Source: Flavobacteriales bacterium UBA952
GTDB lineage: Bacteria > Bacteroidota > Bacteroidia > Flavobacteriales_D > Crocinitomicaceae
Reading direction: 5' to 3'
DNA length: 64,000 nt
Assembly: GCA_002293185.1 (NCBI GenBank)
Contig: DBCS01000007.1
Coordinates: 143,939-207,938 of the forward strand
Under the pieces are notes generated by a model that was not told the DNA's origin, did not search any database, and saw only the letters and a list, made by a program, of their open reading frames with translations. This document shows positions 35,468 through 44,176 of the stretch, one piece after another (within the stretch, counting starts at the first letter, position 1; the number at the start of each line of letters is the position of its first letter). Both the position numbers and the translations under genes were made by a program.

Positions 35468-36284
35468 TTTATCTTTTTTCGTTTGCTTTTTGCTCGGTTT
35501 ACAGGCATGTAAGGCTCCTGCTCTGGTAGAAGAGGTAAGGCAGTTTGAGAAATTACCCAAAATAAAAGACAAAGAACTTTTAGACCGTATCGATAGTTTA
35601 TCGCACAAGGAGCCTCAAACTTTCTATAGTAAACTCAATGCTACCTATAAAGATTTAAGCAAACCTGATGACCAAAGTGAAATCTCCTTGAAAACCTCTA
35701 TCAAAATTGTTAGCGATAGTGCAGTATCAGCTATTATTACTTATGCTAAAATCCCAGTCGTAACTGCTCTTGTAACACAGGACACCCTTAGCGTTGTCAA
35801 CAAGCGAGACCGTTGCTATACAGTGGCATCGCTAGCCTATCTGAAGGAATTATTTGGAGTCGATTTTTCTTATGAAAATATCGAAGAGATCTTGTATGGC
35901 AAACCACTAGATTACCAATTGTCACAAAAATATTTTGTGGACAACGACCCCTTTCATTACAGCGTCTCCACACACAAAAAACGCGATCGTAAAAAACCAG
36001 ACCGCAAACAAAAGGATGACCTCATGATTCAGTATCAACTTACCGATGACGCTAAAGCACTCAAACAAACGCGCATTTGGAGCCTAGAAGATACAACTGA
36101 AGTAAATGTGATTTACTTAGAAAGGCAGCAAATCAATGGCTTTGATTTACCTGTTAAAGTTCAAATCCATATCAAAACGCCAAATAAAGCATTGACACTC
36201 ACCTTGACCTACGATCGTGTCGAGGTAAATGAACCCCAAGAATTGATCATCGTCATACCAGATAGCTATGAAAAATGTGATTAA
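35451..36284 (+). CDS. DUF4292 (LolB-like) lipoprotein
   Basis: This 277-residue protein has a lipoprotein signal with lipobox LGLQAC near residues 15-20. Its layout fits DUF4292: TFYSKLNATYKD, a strand with SLKTSIKIVSDSAVSAIITY, KRDRCYTVASLAYLKELFGVDFSYENIEEILYG split over two segments, and a C-terminal beta half. The family has the half-barrel fold of LolA/LolB and is taken as the Bacteroidota counterpart of LolB, which receives lipoproteins at the outer membrane. That role is inferred here from fold and family. The gene overlaps both neighbours by 17 bases. Confidence 0.82.
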   Translation: MYKFLNLSFFVCFLLGLQACKAPALVEEVRQFEKLPKIKDKELLDRIDSLSHKEPQTFYSKLNATYKDLSKPDDQSEISLKTSIKIVSDSAVSAIITYAKIPVVTALVTQDTLSVVNKRDRCYTVASLAYLKELFGVDFSYENIEEILYGKPLDYQLSQKYFVDNDPFHYSVSTHKKRDRKKPDRKQKDDLMIQYQLTDDAKALKQTRIWSLEDTTEVNVIYLERQQINGFDLPVKVQIHIKTPNKALTLTLTYDRVEVNEPQELIIVIPDSYEKCD

Positions 36285-37563
36285 CCTACTGTTATTTTTG
36301 AGTCTGACATGGCATTCTTTTGCCCAACAAGATCAAAAACAACTCAAGCGCGAACAACAAAAATTGGAGAAACGTATTTCCAATACTAAAAAATTATTGA
36401 GTAAGGTTAAGAACAACAGCCAAGCATCTCTGAACGAAATCCGACTTATCGAGAATCAAATCAAGAGCCGTGAGGCATTGGTTAATCTTTTCGATAACCA
36501 AGTGCGTACTGCTGAAATGAAAATCGTTCAGAAAAAAATAGAAATCAAGCGCTTGCGCGCCAAGCTCAGTTCCTTAAAGGACCAATATCGGAAAATGTTT
36601 TTGTATGCCTATAAGCACCGCGGAAACTATAATAAAGTTATGTATTTGTTGGCTTCTTCTGATTACAACGAGGCATTGCGCCGAAATCGTTACCTAAAGA
36701 AAGTAGCAAAAGTTCAGCGTAAACAAGCAGCGCTCATCAAACAACATCAACAACTTATTTATAAAGAAATCAACCAGATCGACAAAGAAAAGCAAATCAA
36801 GCAGCAGGCCTTATTAGAAAAGCAAAATGAAAGGCAGCTCATTGAAAAAGACAAAGTAAAGAAAGAGAAGTCTTATCAAAAATTTAAAAAAGAGGAGCAA
36901 GCCTTGGTAAGTCAACTCAAAGAAGACGAGCGTAAAAAAATTCAACTCAAAAAGCAAATAGATGCTGCCATTCGGGCAGATATCGCCAAAGAACAAGCAC
37001 GCGAAGCAGCCAGGAAAGCTGAACAAGTGAAAAAACAAGAGAAGACCCCAACTACAACCGCTCCTACGAACAGCCCTGCTACTGCGGCCACCCCAGCCCC
37101 AAAAAGAGTTGCTACGCCCGTATCTACAGAAGGTGCTGCAATTGGCAAGAGTTTTGAAACCAATCGGGGCCGACTACCATGGCCAGTAGATAACGGTAGT
37201 GTCACAGAAAAATTTGGTAGAAATTACCACCCCACATTGAGTGGTATTGAATGGAATAATAATGGTATCGACATTACCTGCAATAAAGGCTCCCGAGTTA
37301 GGGCGGTATTTGAAGGTGAAGTAACCACTGTATTTTCAGTACCAGGAGCGGGTAAAGTTGTGATTGTGAAGCACGGTGCGTATCGGACGGTTTATGGGAA
37401 TTTAGCTGAAACTTTTGTTGGGGTGGGCAGTAAAGTATCTACCAAGCAAGCCATTGGCACCTTACTCAACGACGATGGTGTTTCAGTTTGCCATTTTGAA
37501 GTGCACCAGGTAGTAGGTGTTAACCCAATTACGCTCAACCCATCTCTTTGGATTGGGCGCTAG
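36268..37563 (+). CDS. EnvC-like murein hydrolase activator with degenerate M23 domain
   Basis: The 431-residue protein has a signal peptide (about 1-19, ending HSFAQ), a long charged coiled coil (about 20-250), a Pro/Thr/Ala linker (about 258-290) and a C-terminal LytM/M23 domain. In active M23 enzymes the zinc ligands are the His and Asp of a HxGxD-like motif and the second His of HxH. Here the first reads NNGID (His lost, Asp kept) near residue 331, and the last reads VCHFE (first His lost) near 407. This matches EnvC-type activators, which switch on amidases but do not cut themselves. It is last in the dut operon, and its 3' end overlaps the opposing ligase gene by 29 bases. Confidence 0.87.
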   Translation: MKNVINLLLFLSLTWHSFAQQDQKQLKREQQKLEKRISNTKKLLSKVKNNSQASLNEIRLIENQIKSREALVNLFDNQVRTAEMKIVQKKIEIKRLRAKLSSLKDQYRKMFLYAYKHRGNYNKVMYLLASSDYNEALRRNRYLKKVAKVQRKQAALIKQHQQLIYKEINQIDKEKQIKQQALLEKQNERQLIEKDKVKKEKSYQKFKKEEQALVSQLKEDERKKIQLKKQIDAAIRADIAKEQAREAARKAEQVKKQEKTPTTTAPTNSPATAATPAPKRVATPVSTEGAAIGKSFETNRGRLPWPVDNGSVTEKFGRNYHPTLSGIEWNNNGIDITCNKGSRVRAVFEGEVTTVFSVPGAGKVVIVKHGAYRTVYGNLAETFVGVGSKVSTKQAIGTLLNDDGVSVCHFEVHQVVGVNPITLNPSLWIGR

Positions 37564-38905
37564 TTTTTAGTTGGTTTTCATAGACCAACCACATGGCGCA
37601 AATTCCCCAAATGGGGACTGCCGCCTTATCGGTATCCAAATAATTATTAAGGAACGCATGGATAAAATAAGTGCTGAGCGCCATTATTGTGCTTAATACA
37701 ATAATTCTATCTTCTTTATTTTCCTTTGGTAAGCGATGATACAACGTAATTCCTGTATAAAAAATAGCTGCTACAACTGCAATTAAACTGAGCATACCAA
37801 TGAACCCAGTCTCCGCTAAGGCGCCTAAATACTCGCTATGCGCATTGCCCATATCCCCAAAGTTGGTAGAAATAATGGTGAGGTTTTCTGGCCTCTGAAA
37901 TGGTGCGTATTCAAAGGCATAGGTGCCTGGTCCATAACCCATAATTGGCCGTTCTTTGAACATTGCAATTGCACAACTCCAGCGGTTGATTCGTTCTAGG
38001 TTGGAGGCATCGGTTGAAATATTTGCTGCACTTTGAATGCGTTCGTCGAAGGCTTCAGTTGTATGTTCATATTTGTTGCGCTCTAATTCCATCTGTATTT
38101 GATCCCAACGGACAAGGACAATAAGCAATCCGACCGCAGCCAAAACAGCAATCGGTTTCCAGGAAATCTTATAGTACAACACAAACGCTATGGCCATGCT
38201 GCCCAGTACACTTAGCCATGCTGCACGTGTATAAGACAACACCAATCCGATGATGATGATGACAATCAGACTCAGGAGTGTTAATTGCATTAACGGATTG
38301 TGCTTTTTATAGAGATAAAGCCCTACGGCAAGCGGAAGCACGAGCGCAACTATAGCGCCATAGATGGTATGGTCCTTAAAGAAAGGCGACATAACCCAAT
38401 GTCCTTCTTTTTCTCCAAATCCATAAAAGGAGTGATGAATAAGCGTGTAAATGATGACTACAACGGTGGCTACTATAAAGAGCCAGAGAAAGGCAATGCG
38501 GTTACTGCGTTTTTGAAAAAAGTAAGTTCCAAAGAACAAGACGGGAATAATAAACCAAAGTCTGGCGAGTATAAACTTAAAAGACACCACAGGATGGCTG
38601 CTCGTTATGGCGGAAAGTAACATCCAAATAAGGTATACAAGGACCGTCCAAATAAGTGGACTCCGCCAAATTTGTACAGGAAGAAAGGCTTTTTTAATTT
38701 GAAGTGCGCTTAGTAAGAGCATAAGCCCGAATAACAAGGGCTCTGTAGGCACAAACAAACCAAAGCTGCTGGTGTATTCTTCGATGTTAATAGACAACGG
38801 CGTAAGAAATGCCAGGCTTAAGAAGAGCTTTTCAGTCTGAAATATGGCAAAATAGATGGCTAATAGGCCAACAGGAATAAGCGAATAAACATTCGGGTCG
38901 TTCAT
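37535..38905 (-). CDS. O-antigen ligase/polymerase family membrane protein
   Basis: At 456 residues with about 10-12 predicted TM segments, this fits the Wzy/WaaL family of polysaccharide polymerases and ligases. The large periplasmic loop in the second half contains DASNLERINRWSCAIAMF and GYGPGTYAFEYA, then NAHSEYLGALAETGFIG with the conserved HSEYL-type His. The family joins finished O-chains to lipid A core, or polymerises repeat units; I cannot tell which. It lies 7 bases downstream of wzz, with wzx further upstream, all in one direction. Its end overlaps the EnvC-like gene. Confidence 0.87.
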   Translation of the reverse strand: MNDPNVYSLIPVGLLAIYFAIFQTEKLFLSLAFLTPLSINIEEYTSSFGLFVPTEPLLFGLMLLLSALQIKKAFLPVQIWRSPLIWTVLVYLIWMLLSAITSSHPVVSFKFILARLWFIIPVLFFGTYFFQKRSNRIAFLWLFIVATVVVIIYTLIHHSFYGFGEKEGHWVMSPFFKDHTIYGAIVALVLPLAVGLYLYKKHNPLMQLTLLSLIVIIIIGLVLSYTRAAWLSVLGSMAIAFVLYYKISWKPIAVLAAVGLLIVLVRWDQIQMELERNKYEHTTEAFDERIQSAANISTDASNLERINRWSCAIAMFKERPIMGYGPGTYAFEYAPFQRPENLTIISTNFGDMGNAHSEYLGALAETGFIGMLSLIAVVAAIFYTGITLYHRLPKENKEDRIIVLSTIMALSTYFIHAFLNNYLDTDKAAVPIWGICAMWLVYENQLKTSAQSKEMG

Positions 38906-38912
38906 GAGAACT

Positions 38913-39905
38913 TTATGCGACGTTCTGCTGTAGTTCTCTGATGCGCTGACGGATCAATAAGAAAAATAAGCCAAAAAGAAATCCGCCAACGGTGGCCACT
39001 AGCACAATGATCATGCGCTTTGGTTTTTCTTTGCGGTCTGCGACAACTGCTTTTTCTACTACAAATTTATGATTGAAATTGGCAGTTGCATCGGATTCAG
39101 CCTGCTCGTAGGAAACTTTAAAATCTTCTATTTTGACAATTTTTTCGTTGCGTTGGTATTCCAAACCATCGTAAACAGAACCATATTTGCTATTGGCTTC
39201 AATTTTTTTACGAAGTTCTTCTTTTTCTTGCGGATTTTGGGCATCAACCAAAGCTTGGTAAAGTGTTGCTCTCGTGTCATTGGGTAAAACGCCAAGTTCA
39301 GCGAGGTCCTCTAAACGCTTGAGAATAGAATCTCGCTCTTTCTCCATTTGTTGCTTTTTGCGCAAATTGATTTGAAAAGCTGGGATAGTACGCTCTCGGA
39401 TCATTTCATTTTTGATGGTATCGATGAGGTCTACGATATCATTTGCCATTGCGGCAGCTTGTTTGGGGTCTTGGTCAAGGACGTCTATCTGTATAGAACC
39501 ATACCGGGTGCGCCCAAAAGAAAAGTGTTCGTTGTAGGCTTTATTGAGCTTGTAATATTTGTTGGGGTCAGTTTTGGAAATTTCGTAATCTTTGAGGAGG
39601 TCATATTTTTGAACAATGCGGTCTCTAATTCTAGACGACGATAATATTTGTACGAGTTGCTCTGCTTGCTCTTCCTCTCCAAAGTCCATGGCAGCAGCCT
39701 TTACATTTCGTTGCTCTGAAAAGGATACGTTACTCGACGCAGCCGGGAAAACAATAGCAGTAGATAAGTATAATGGCGTAATTAAAAAAGCAATGATGAT
39801 CGAAATGATTGCTGCGGCACTGGTAAATACAGCCAATGATTTCCGGTGATTCCAAAGAAAAATTAAAAGGGCATTACGTTGGGCTGAAATGTTATTGTTT
39901 TCCAT
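38913..39905 (-). CDS. Wzz-type polysaccharide chain-length determinant
   Basis: The 330-residue protein has two TM segments (about residues 24-46 and 303-325) flanking a large helical periplasmic domain with coiled-coil regions, the classic layout of Wzz/polysaccharide co-polymerases. The TM2 region ends in a positively charged cytosolic tail. There is no tyrosine-kinase domain attached, so it resembles O-antigen Wzz more than the BY-kinase forms. It would set the modal chain length together with the adjacent polymerase/ligase. A perfect -7 box lies 29 bases upstream. Confidence 0.85.
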   Translation of the reverse strand: MENNNISAQRNALLIFLWNHRKSLAVFTSAAAIISIIIAFLITPLYLSTAIVFPAASSNVSFSEQRNVKAAAMDFGEEEQAEQLVQILSSSRIRDRIVQKYDLLKDYEISKTDPNKYYKLNKAYNEHFSFGRTRYGSIQIDVLDQDPKQAAAMANDIVDLIDTIKNEMIRERTIPAFQINLRKKQQMEKERDSILKRLEDLAELGVLPNDTRATLYQALVDAQNPQEKEELRKKIEANSKYGSVYDGLEYQRNEKIVKIEDFKVSYEQAESDATANFNHKFVVEKAVVADRKEKPKRMIIVLVATVGGFLFGLFFLLIRQRIRELQQNVA

Positions 39906-39934
39906 GTGTATGACTTGCGGGCGCTAATTTTTTT

Positions 39935-39942
39935 CAAAGCTA
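39935..39942 (-). promoter_or_regulatory. -7 promoter element for wzz-like gene
   Basis: The minus strand reads TAGCTTTG, a perfect TAnnTTTG match, 29 bases before the ATG, in the 62-base gap after the flippase gene. Confidence 0.55.
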
Positions 39943-39967
39943 TGACAATAACTCCAAAAATCCATAT

Positions 39968-41437
39968 TTATTGCGTTTTACTGCGTTTTTGAACAAGTGA
40001 AATCAGCTCCTTTATATCTATGAATTTGAAAGCTAAAAGCAAAAATATAGTTGCCAAAATATCGATGAACAGGATCCAGTTACCATACACATACCCTATC
40101 GGAGACCATGAAACAATACCATACCAAAGCAACAACACTAAAATGAGAACCGGATATCTAAAAAAATTGCGATCAATAAGGGGCAAATCAAACAAGCGTT
40201 TACAATAAATGGCCTGAGCAAGCGCAACAAGAAGTTGTGTAAGCGCCGCAACACCTGCGGCTATTACCGCCCCTCCATCTAGGACTTTAGGAATCAAAAT
40301 GATATTTAAACTCAAATTGACAACAAAACCAATCAGGGAAATCATATTTAATACTTTCAAAGAACCATTTGCTGTGAGTAGCGAACCATATATAAGATTT
40401 GAGGCCATCCCAAAAAAAGCGATGCACAACAAAAAAAATATACTGCCACTATCCACAGAAGTGTTGCTATAGATTTGATCGATTAAGGCGCCTCCACGAG
40501 AGAAACCAAATACGGTAATGGCTATACTTGACCCAAGTAAAAGCTTACTTGCTTGTGCTACTAACGGACCAATTGCTTTAGGTTGGTCTTTGATCATTTT
40601 TGAGAACATCGGAAAGAGCAAACCTGCAAAAACCATTGCAAACATATAAAGGGCGTCAATTAGGCGATAGGCCTGAGCGTAATAGCTAGCTTCTTCTATA
40701 CCCGCTATATATTTCAGAATAATCGCATCGCTTCTGGTATAAAGTGTCATGAGCACAATAAGTAGTGCATAGGGAACGGCCTGCTTAACAAGCGTTTTTA
40801 CCAATGTAATTTTTGGCTTAATAAATGGCGGTTTAATTTTTAGATAAAGGGTAATTCCCGCTATTAAAAAAGTAACGGCATAGCCACAAAACTGCAGCAA
40901 CGCATAGGATTCAATACTTACCCATTTAAACCCATCCGAATAAAGATAAAGTATAGTGCCCATAGAAAGAATGAGCAGGATACGGTCTAAGACACTAAAA
41001 AATGCATCTAAGCGAAACCAGTGTAATCCGGCAAAAAAACTCCGGAAATAGGCAATATTAGCTATCAAAAATTGATTCAAGCCCAAGATTAAAATCAACA
41101 AGTATTCAACAGTACTTAATTTTACAAAAAGGTTGATAATTGTAAGGCCAATGATATAAAACAACATCAGTGCTATTCTAAAAATCAGGATACTGCTGAA
41201 TTGTAGCTTTGCTTCGTTTACATCTTGAGCAGCTAGTTTAACGCTAAGGTTATTAACGCCAAAATCGAATAAAATGGAAAGGATGAGACTTAGATTAAAA
41301 ACAGCAAAGTAAATACCGTATTCTTCCCCAACGATATTTTGAACCTTGGCATCAATGAGAAAGATGGCGGCTGGCTTTACTAGGAGGTTGAGCCCAAGCG
41401 AGAAAAAAAGATTGGAATAAAAACTGCGTTCCTTCAT
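39968..41437 (-). CDS. Wzx-type polysaccharide flippase
   Basis: This 489-residue protein has about 14 predicted TM segments in the MOP/polysaccharide synthase layout (first TM segment around SNLFFSLGLNLLVKPAAIF). The conserved GEEYGIYFAVFNLSLILS near the N-terminus is typical. It should flip lipid-linked sugar repeat units across the inner membrane. It precedes wzz and the ligase in the same orientation. No glycosyltransferase genes lie beside it, so the repeat unit must be made by enzymes encoded elsewhere. A perfect -7 box lies 20 bases upstream. Confidence 0.87.
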   Translation of the reverse strand: MKERSFYSNLFFSLGLNLLVKPAAIFLIDAKVQNIVGEEYGIYFAVFNLSLILSILFDFGVNNLSVKLAAQDVNEAKLQFSSILIFRIALMLFYIIGLTIINLFVKLSTVEYLLILILGLNQFLIANIAYFRSFFAGLHWFRLDAFFSVLDRILLILSMGTILYLYSDGFKWVSIESYALLQFCGYAVTFLIAGITLYLKIKPPFIKPKITLVKTLVKQAVPYALLIVLMTLYTRSDAIILKYIAGIEEASYYAQAYRLIDALYMFAMVFAGLLFPMFSKMIKDQPKAIGPLVAQASKLLLGSSIAITVFGFSRGGALIDQIYSNTSVDSGSIFFLLCIAFFGMASNLIYGSLLTANGSLKVLNMISLIGFVVNLSLNIILIPKVLDGGAVIAAGVAALTQLLVALAQAIYCKRLFDLPLIDRNFFRYPVLILVLLLWYGIVSWSPIGYVYGNWILFIDILATIFLLLAFKFIDIKELISLVQKRSKTQ

Positions 41438-41457
41438 GTGCCTACTGAGGTCAGGCT

Positions 41458-41465
41458 CAAAGATA
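41458..41465 (-). promoter_or_regulatory. -7 promoter element for wzx-like gene
   Basis: The minus strand reads TATCTTTG, a perfect TAnnTTTG match, 20 bases before the flippase ATG in the 42-base gap after the adhesin gene. It allows the polysaccharide genes to be expressed independently of the adhesins. Confidence 0.65.
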
Positions 41466-41479
41466 GGACTTTCTTAAAA

Positions 41480-44176
41480 TTAGCGCAGTAAATTGACATG
41501 CCCTGTTAGCACCTTGCGCTCATCAAGGTCTGGGTTTTTGTACAAAATGCGATAAGTGTAAATACCGGTAGGCGCTTGTATGGCATCCGGACCATAAGAG
41601 CCGTCCCAACCAACAAGGGCATTGCGGCTTTCAAAAATGATTTCTCCCCAACGGTTATAGATGGTAAATTCATAGTTTTGAGGGTCATAGCCCGCATAGA
41701 ACACTGGACAAAACACCTGGTTATTTTGGTCGCCATCTGGGGTGAAGCTATTGGGAATATAGATCAACTCATTGTATTGATAACCAATACTCACAGATGT
41801 AGCATCTGCACATTGTAAGTCAGTGAGTGCAGTCAGTGTAATGGTATAACCACTCATTGTGTTTTGGAATATATGAGAGGGTTCAAAGTCATAGGCCGAT
41901 TGCCCGTCTCCGAAATCCCAAACATAGTTGGTTGCACCAGTTGATAAGTTGTTAAACATGACGTATTGCGCTTCTTGTGTAAAGACGCTAATTGGCGACT
42001 CAAAATTAGCTACAGGTAAGTTTTCTACATAAATATATGCCAATTCGGTATGGGTGTCATAACAACCAAAAGACGTGGTAGCCGCAAGGCTGACATCAAA
42101 GGTTCCGCCATTGGAGAATACGATGGTGGGTGCACTACCTGAGGCAGATAAAGCATTGCTCGTGGACCAACTGTAGGTGGAATTGCTTGCATCATCTGCA
42201 GTAAACGTAACGCTCAGCGGTGCACAGCCTTCAAGCGGATTCGCACTAAAGGTTACTACTGGAAGCGGATGAACCGTAACGCTTCCTGTTGCAGGTAAAC
42301 TAGGACAATTATTGAGCGTGTAAACTACAGATAGGGTGGTGTCTTGAAGAGGTATAAAAGTTTGACTTGCTCCACCCGCTATACTGTTAGGCCCCCATGT
42401 ATAATTACCACCAAGTAAATCTGGTGTTGCAGTAAGCGTGACGGGGTCGGTTTGGCAGATACTGGCGCTACTGAGCACAACAACAGGTATTGGGTTGACC
42501 GTAACTTGTGCTGTGGCACTCGGGCTTGTACAATTGTTCAAGGTATAGGTAACTGAATAGTTAGTTGTTGTTGGCGGGTTAATTGTGATGGTGTCGTTGA
42601 CTTCTGTGGTGGACCACAAATATGTTCCCCCAGCCAAATTTGCTGTGGCAATGAGGTTGATGGTATCACCGTAACAAATGACGGCATTAGCTGTGGTTAC
42701 CACAGGGATAGGATTCACTAAAATGGTCATTTGTGCGGTATCTTGGCAATTTAGAAGGTCATAAATGACCGCATAGGTTGTTGTTGCGGTGGGGCTCACA
42801 GTAATACTTGAACTGTTTGCTGCAACCGGAGACCATGAATAAGTACCACCAGGAAGATCTACAATTGTGTTGAGCGTTGCAGAACTTCCAACACAAATGG
42901 TATCGTTTGCACCGCTGATAACAGGGTAAGGCTTCACTATAATGGACCCCGTAACACTGGGACTCACACAACCGTTTGAGCTGGTATAAACTACACTGTA
43001 ATTAGTATTAACACTCGGATTATCGTTGAGTGTAGCGGCAGTTGAGCCATTACTCCAGAGATAGGTACCGCCTGTGCCAACATTATTGACATATAATGTG
43101 CCACTTGTACCGATGCATATCGAATCCGTTGTAACTATTGGTTGGGGTGTGGGTTCGACTGTTACTATTACGTTAGCGGTTCCGGTGCAACCTGCTGCGC
43201 TATACTCTACTGCATATGTTGTGGTGGTACTCGGCGCTATGGTAAGCGACGGGCCAGTTCCGACCGGCGCTCCATTAAGGAACCAACTAAAAACACCACC
43301 GGCTGTTGGAGAGCTGGCAGTTAGTGTGCCCGTGGCACCTTCACAAATGGTAATAGGGTTTACGGTTACGGACGGCCCTGGGTTAACAGTCACGGTAGTT
43401 GTTGCATTCACGGTTCCGCAATTTGGAACGGTTAATGTGACGGTATAAGTACCCGCCGCAAGGAGTGTGGGACTGGGAATTGTAGGGTTTTGAAGGGTTG
43501 AGCTAAAGTTGTTAGGCCCAGCCCAGGACCAACTATAGTTTGTTCCGGTAGGGTTTGGGACTGCTCCAAAGTTTAGGGCTTGCCCACTGCAAATCGGGCT
43601 GGTATTTGATGCAGTTAATGTAGGCGTTGTACAACAGTTAATATACATGGAAATACGCCCAATGCTTAAATTGACTTCTGACCAAATGTTAGCCATTGCC
43701 GCACCTGTTCCAGCCGGACAAGATTGCATACCGCTTCTTTGAAGCGTGGTATTGAATCCGTTGATGCTCGTCACAAAGTTTGCGGGGCCATAGCTATTAA
43801 CACAGTTGGGCCCTCGGGCACCATAAACACCGATAATTTCTCCAGCGGCAACAGGGATATTACATGCAATTACTTGCGTTGCTGGTGCATTCGAAATGGT
43901 AAATAATTGAATAAAATTGTTAGTGGTAGCGGCAAATGCAGGTGGCGGGCCAGCAGTAAATCGGACAACGCGAATCGTTTGCGTACCTGTGGCACTGGCA
44001 TCGGGTGGAATGTAAAGGCCACAAATGGTAAAACTTGTCGGGGCAGTGAAATGGTACCCTCGAATCATGCTGGTAAATGTACTTGTTTGTGTGCCAACAC
44101 TTATGGGTGTTCCTTGGCTGTAAGAAACACCAAAAAAAGCAAAGCAAATGCTAAGTAGAAGTATGAGTCTATTCAT
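41480..44176 (-). CDS. surface adhesin with Ig-like repeats, PKD domain and type B (gliding-type) sorting domain
   Basis: The 898-residue protein has a signal peptide (about 1-20, ending VSYSQ) and an N-terminal beta domain of about 160 residues. Six cysteine-marked Ig-like repeats follow (each opening with a motif like TICEGATGTLTA and closing with VTVNP). Next is a PKD domain near 720-800 (VWDFGDGQS) and a C-terminal sorting domain: YIPNSFTPDGDQNNQVF, IYNRWGEIIFES and then GHVNLLR. This type B (CHU_C-like) tail directs export by the type IX system and surface attachment, as on gliding adhesins. It begins immediately after the stop of a larger paralogue. Confidence 0.88.
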   Translation of the reverse strand: MNRLILLLSICFAFFGVSYSQGTPISVGTQTSTFTSMIRGYHFTAPTSFTICGLYIPPDASATGTQTIRVVRFTAGPPPAFAATTNNFIQLFTISNAPATQVIACNIPVAAGEIIGVYGARGPNCVNSYGPANFVTSINGFNTTLQRSGMQSCPAGTGAAMANIWSEVNLSIGRISMYINCCTTPTLTASNTSPICSGQALNFGAVPNPTGTNYSWSWAGPNNFSSTLQNPTIPSPTLLAAGTYTVTLTVPNCGTVNATTTVTVNPGPSVTVNPITICEGATGTLTASSPTAGGVFSWFLNGAPVGTGPSLTIAPSTTTTYAVEYSAAGCTGTANVIVTVEPTPQPIVTTDSICIGTSGTLYVNNVGTGGTYLWSNGSTAATLNDNPSVNTNYSVVYTSSNGCVSPSVTGSIIVKPYPVISGANDTICVGSSATLNTIVDLPGGTYSWSPVAANSSSITVSPTATTTYAVIYDLLNCQDTAQMTILVNPIPVVTTANAVICYGDTINLIATANLAGGTYLWSTTEVNDTITINPPTTTNYSVTYTLNNCTSPSATAQVTVNPIPVVVLSSASICQTDPVTLTATPDLLGGNYTWGPNSIAGGASQTFIPLQDTTLSVVYTLNNCPSLPATGSVTVHPLPVVTFSANPLEGCAPLSVTFTADDASNSTYSWSTSNALSASGSAPTIVFSNGGTFDVSLAATTSFGCYDTHTELAYIYVENLPVANFESPISVFTQEAQYVMFNNLSTGATNYVWDFGDGQSAYDFEPSHIFQNTMSGYTITLTALTDLQCADATSVSIGYQYNELIYIPNSFTPDGDQNNQVFCPVFYAGYDPQNYEFTIYNRWGEIIFESRNALVGWDGSYGPDAIQAPTGIYTYRILYKNPDLDERKVLTGHVNLLR
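42250..43620 (-). repeat. tandem Ig-like repeats inside the 898-residue adhesin
   Basis: Six degenerate protein repeats of about 75-80 residues, each with a CxG-type opening, a GGTYxWS core and a closing Cys before VTVxP. The repeats are diverged at DNA level, so they are old duplications. Confidence 0.75.

Noticed and set aside
43074..43448. Open frames antisense to the adhesin repeats, and similar ones at 45023-45262 and 46596-46790
   Set aside because: They are reverse-strand shadows of Thr/Val/Gly-rich repeats, with no start context, no promoter box and no recognisable family.
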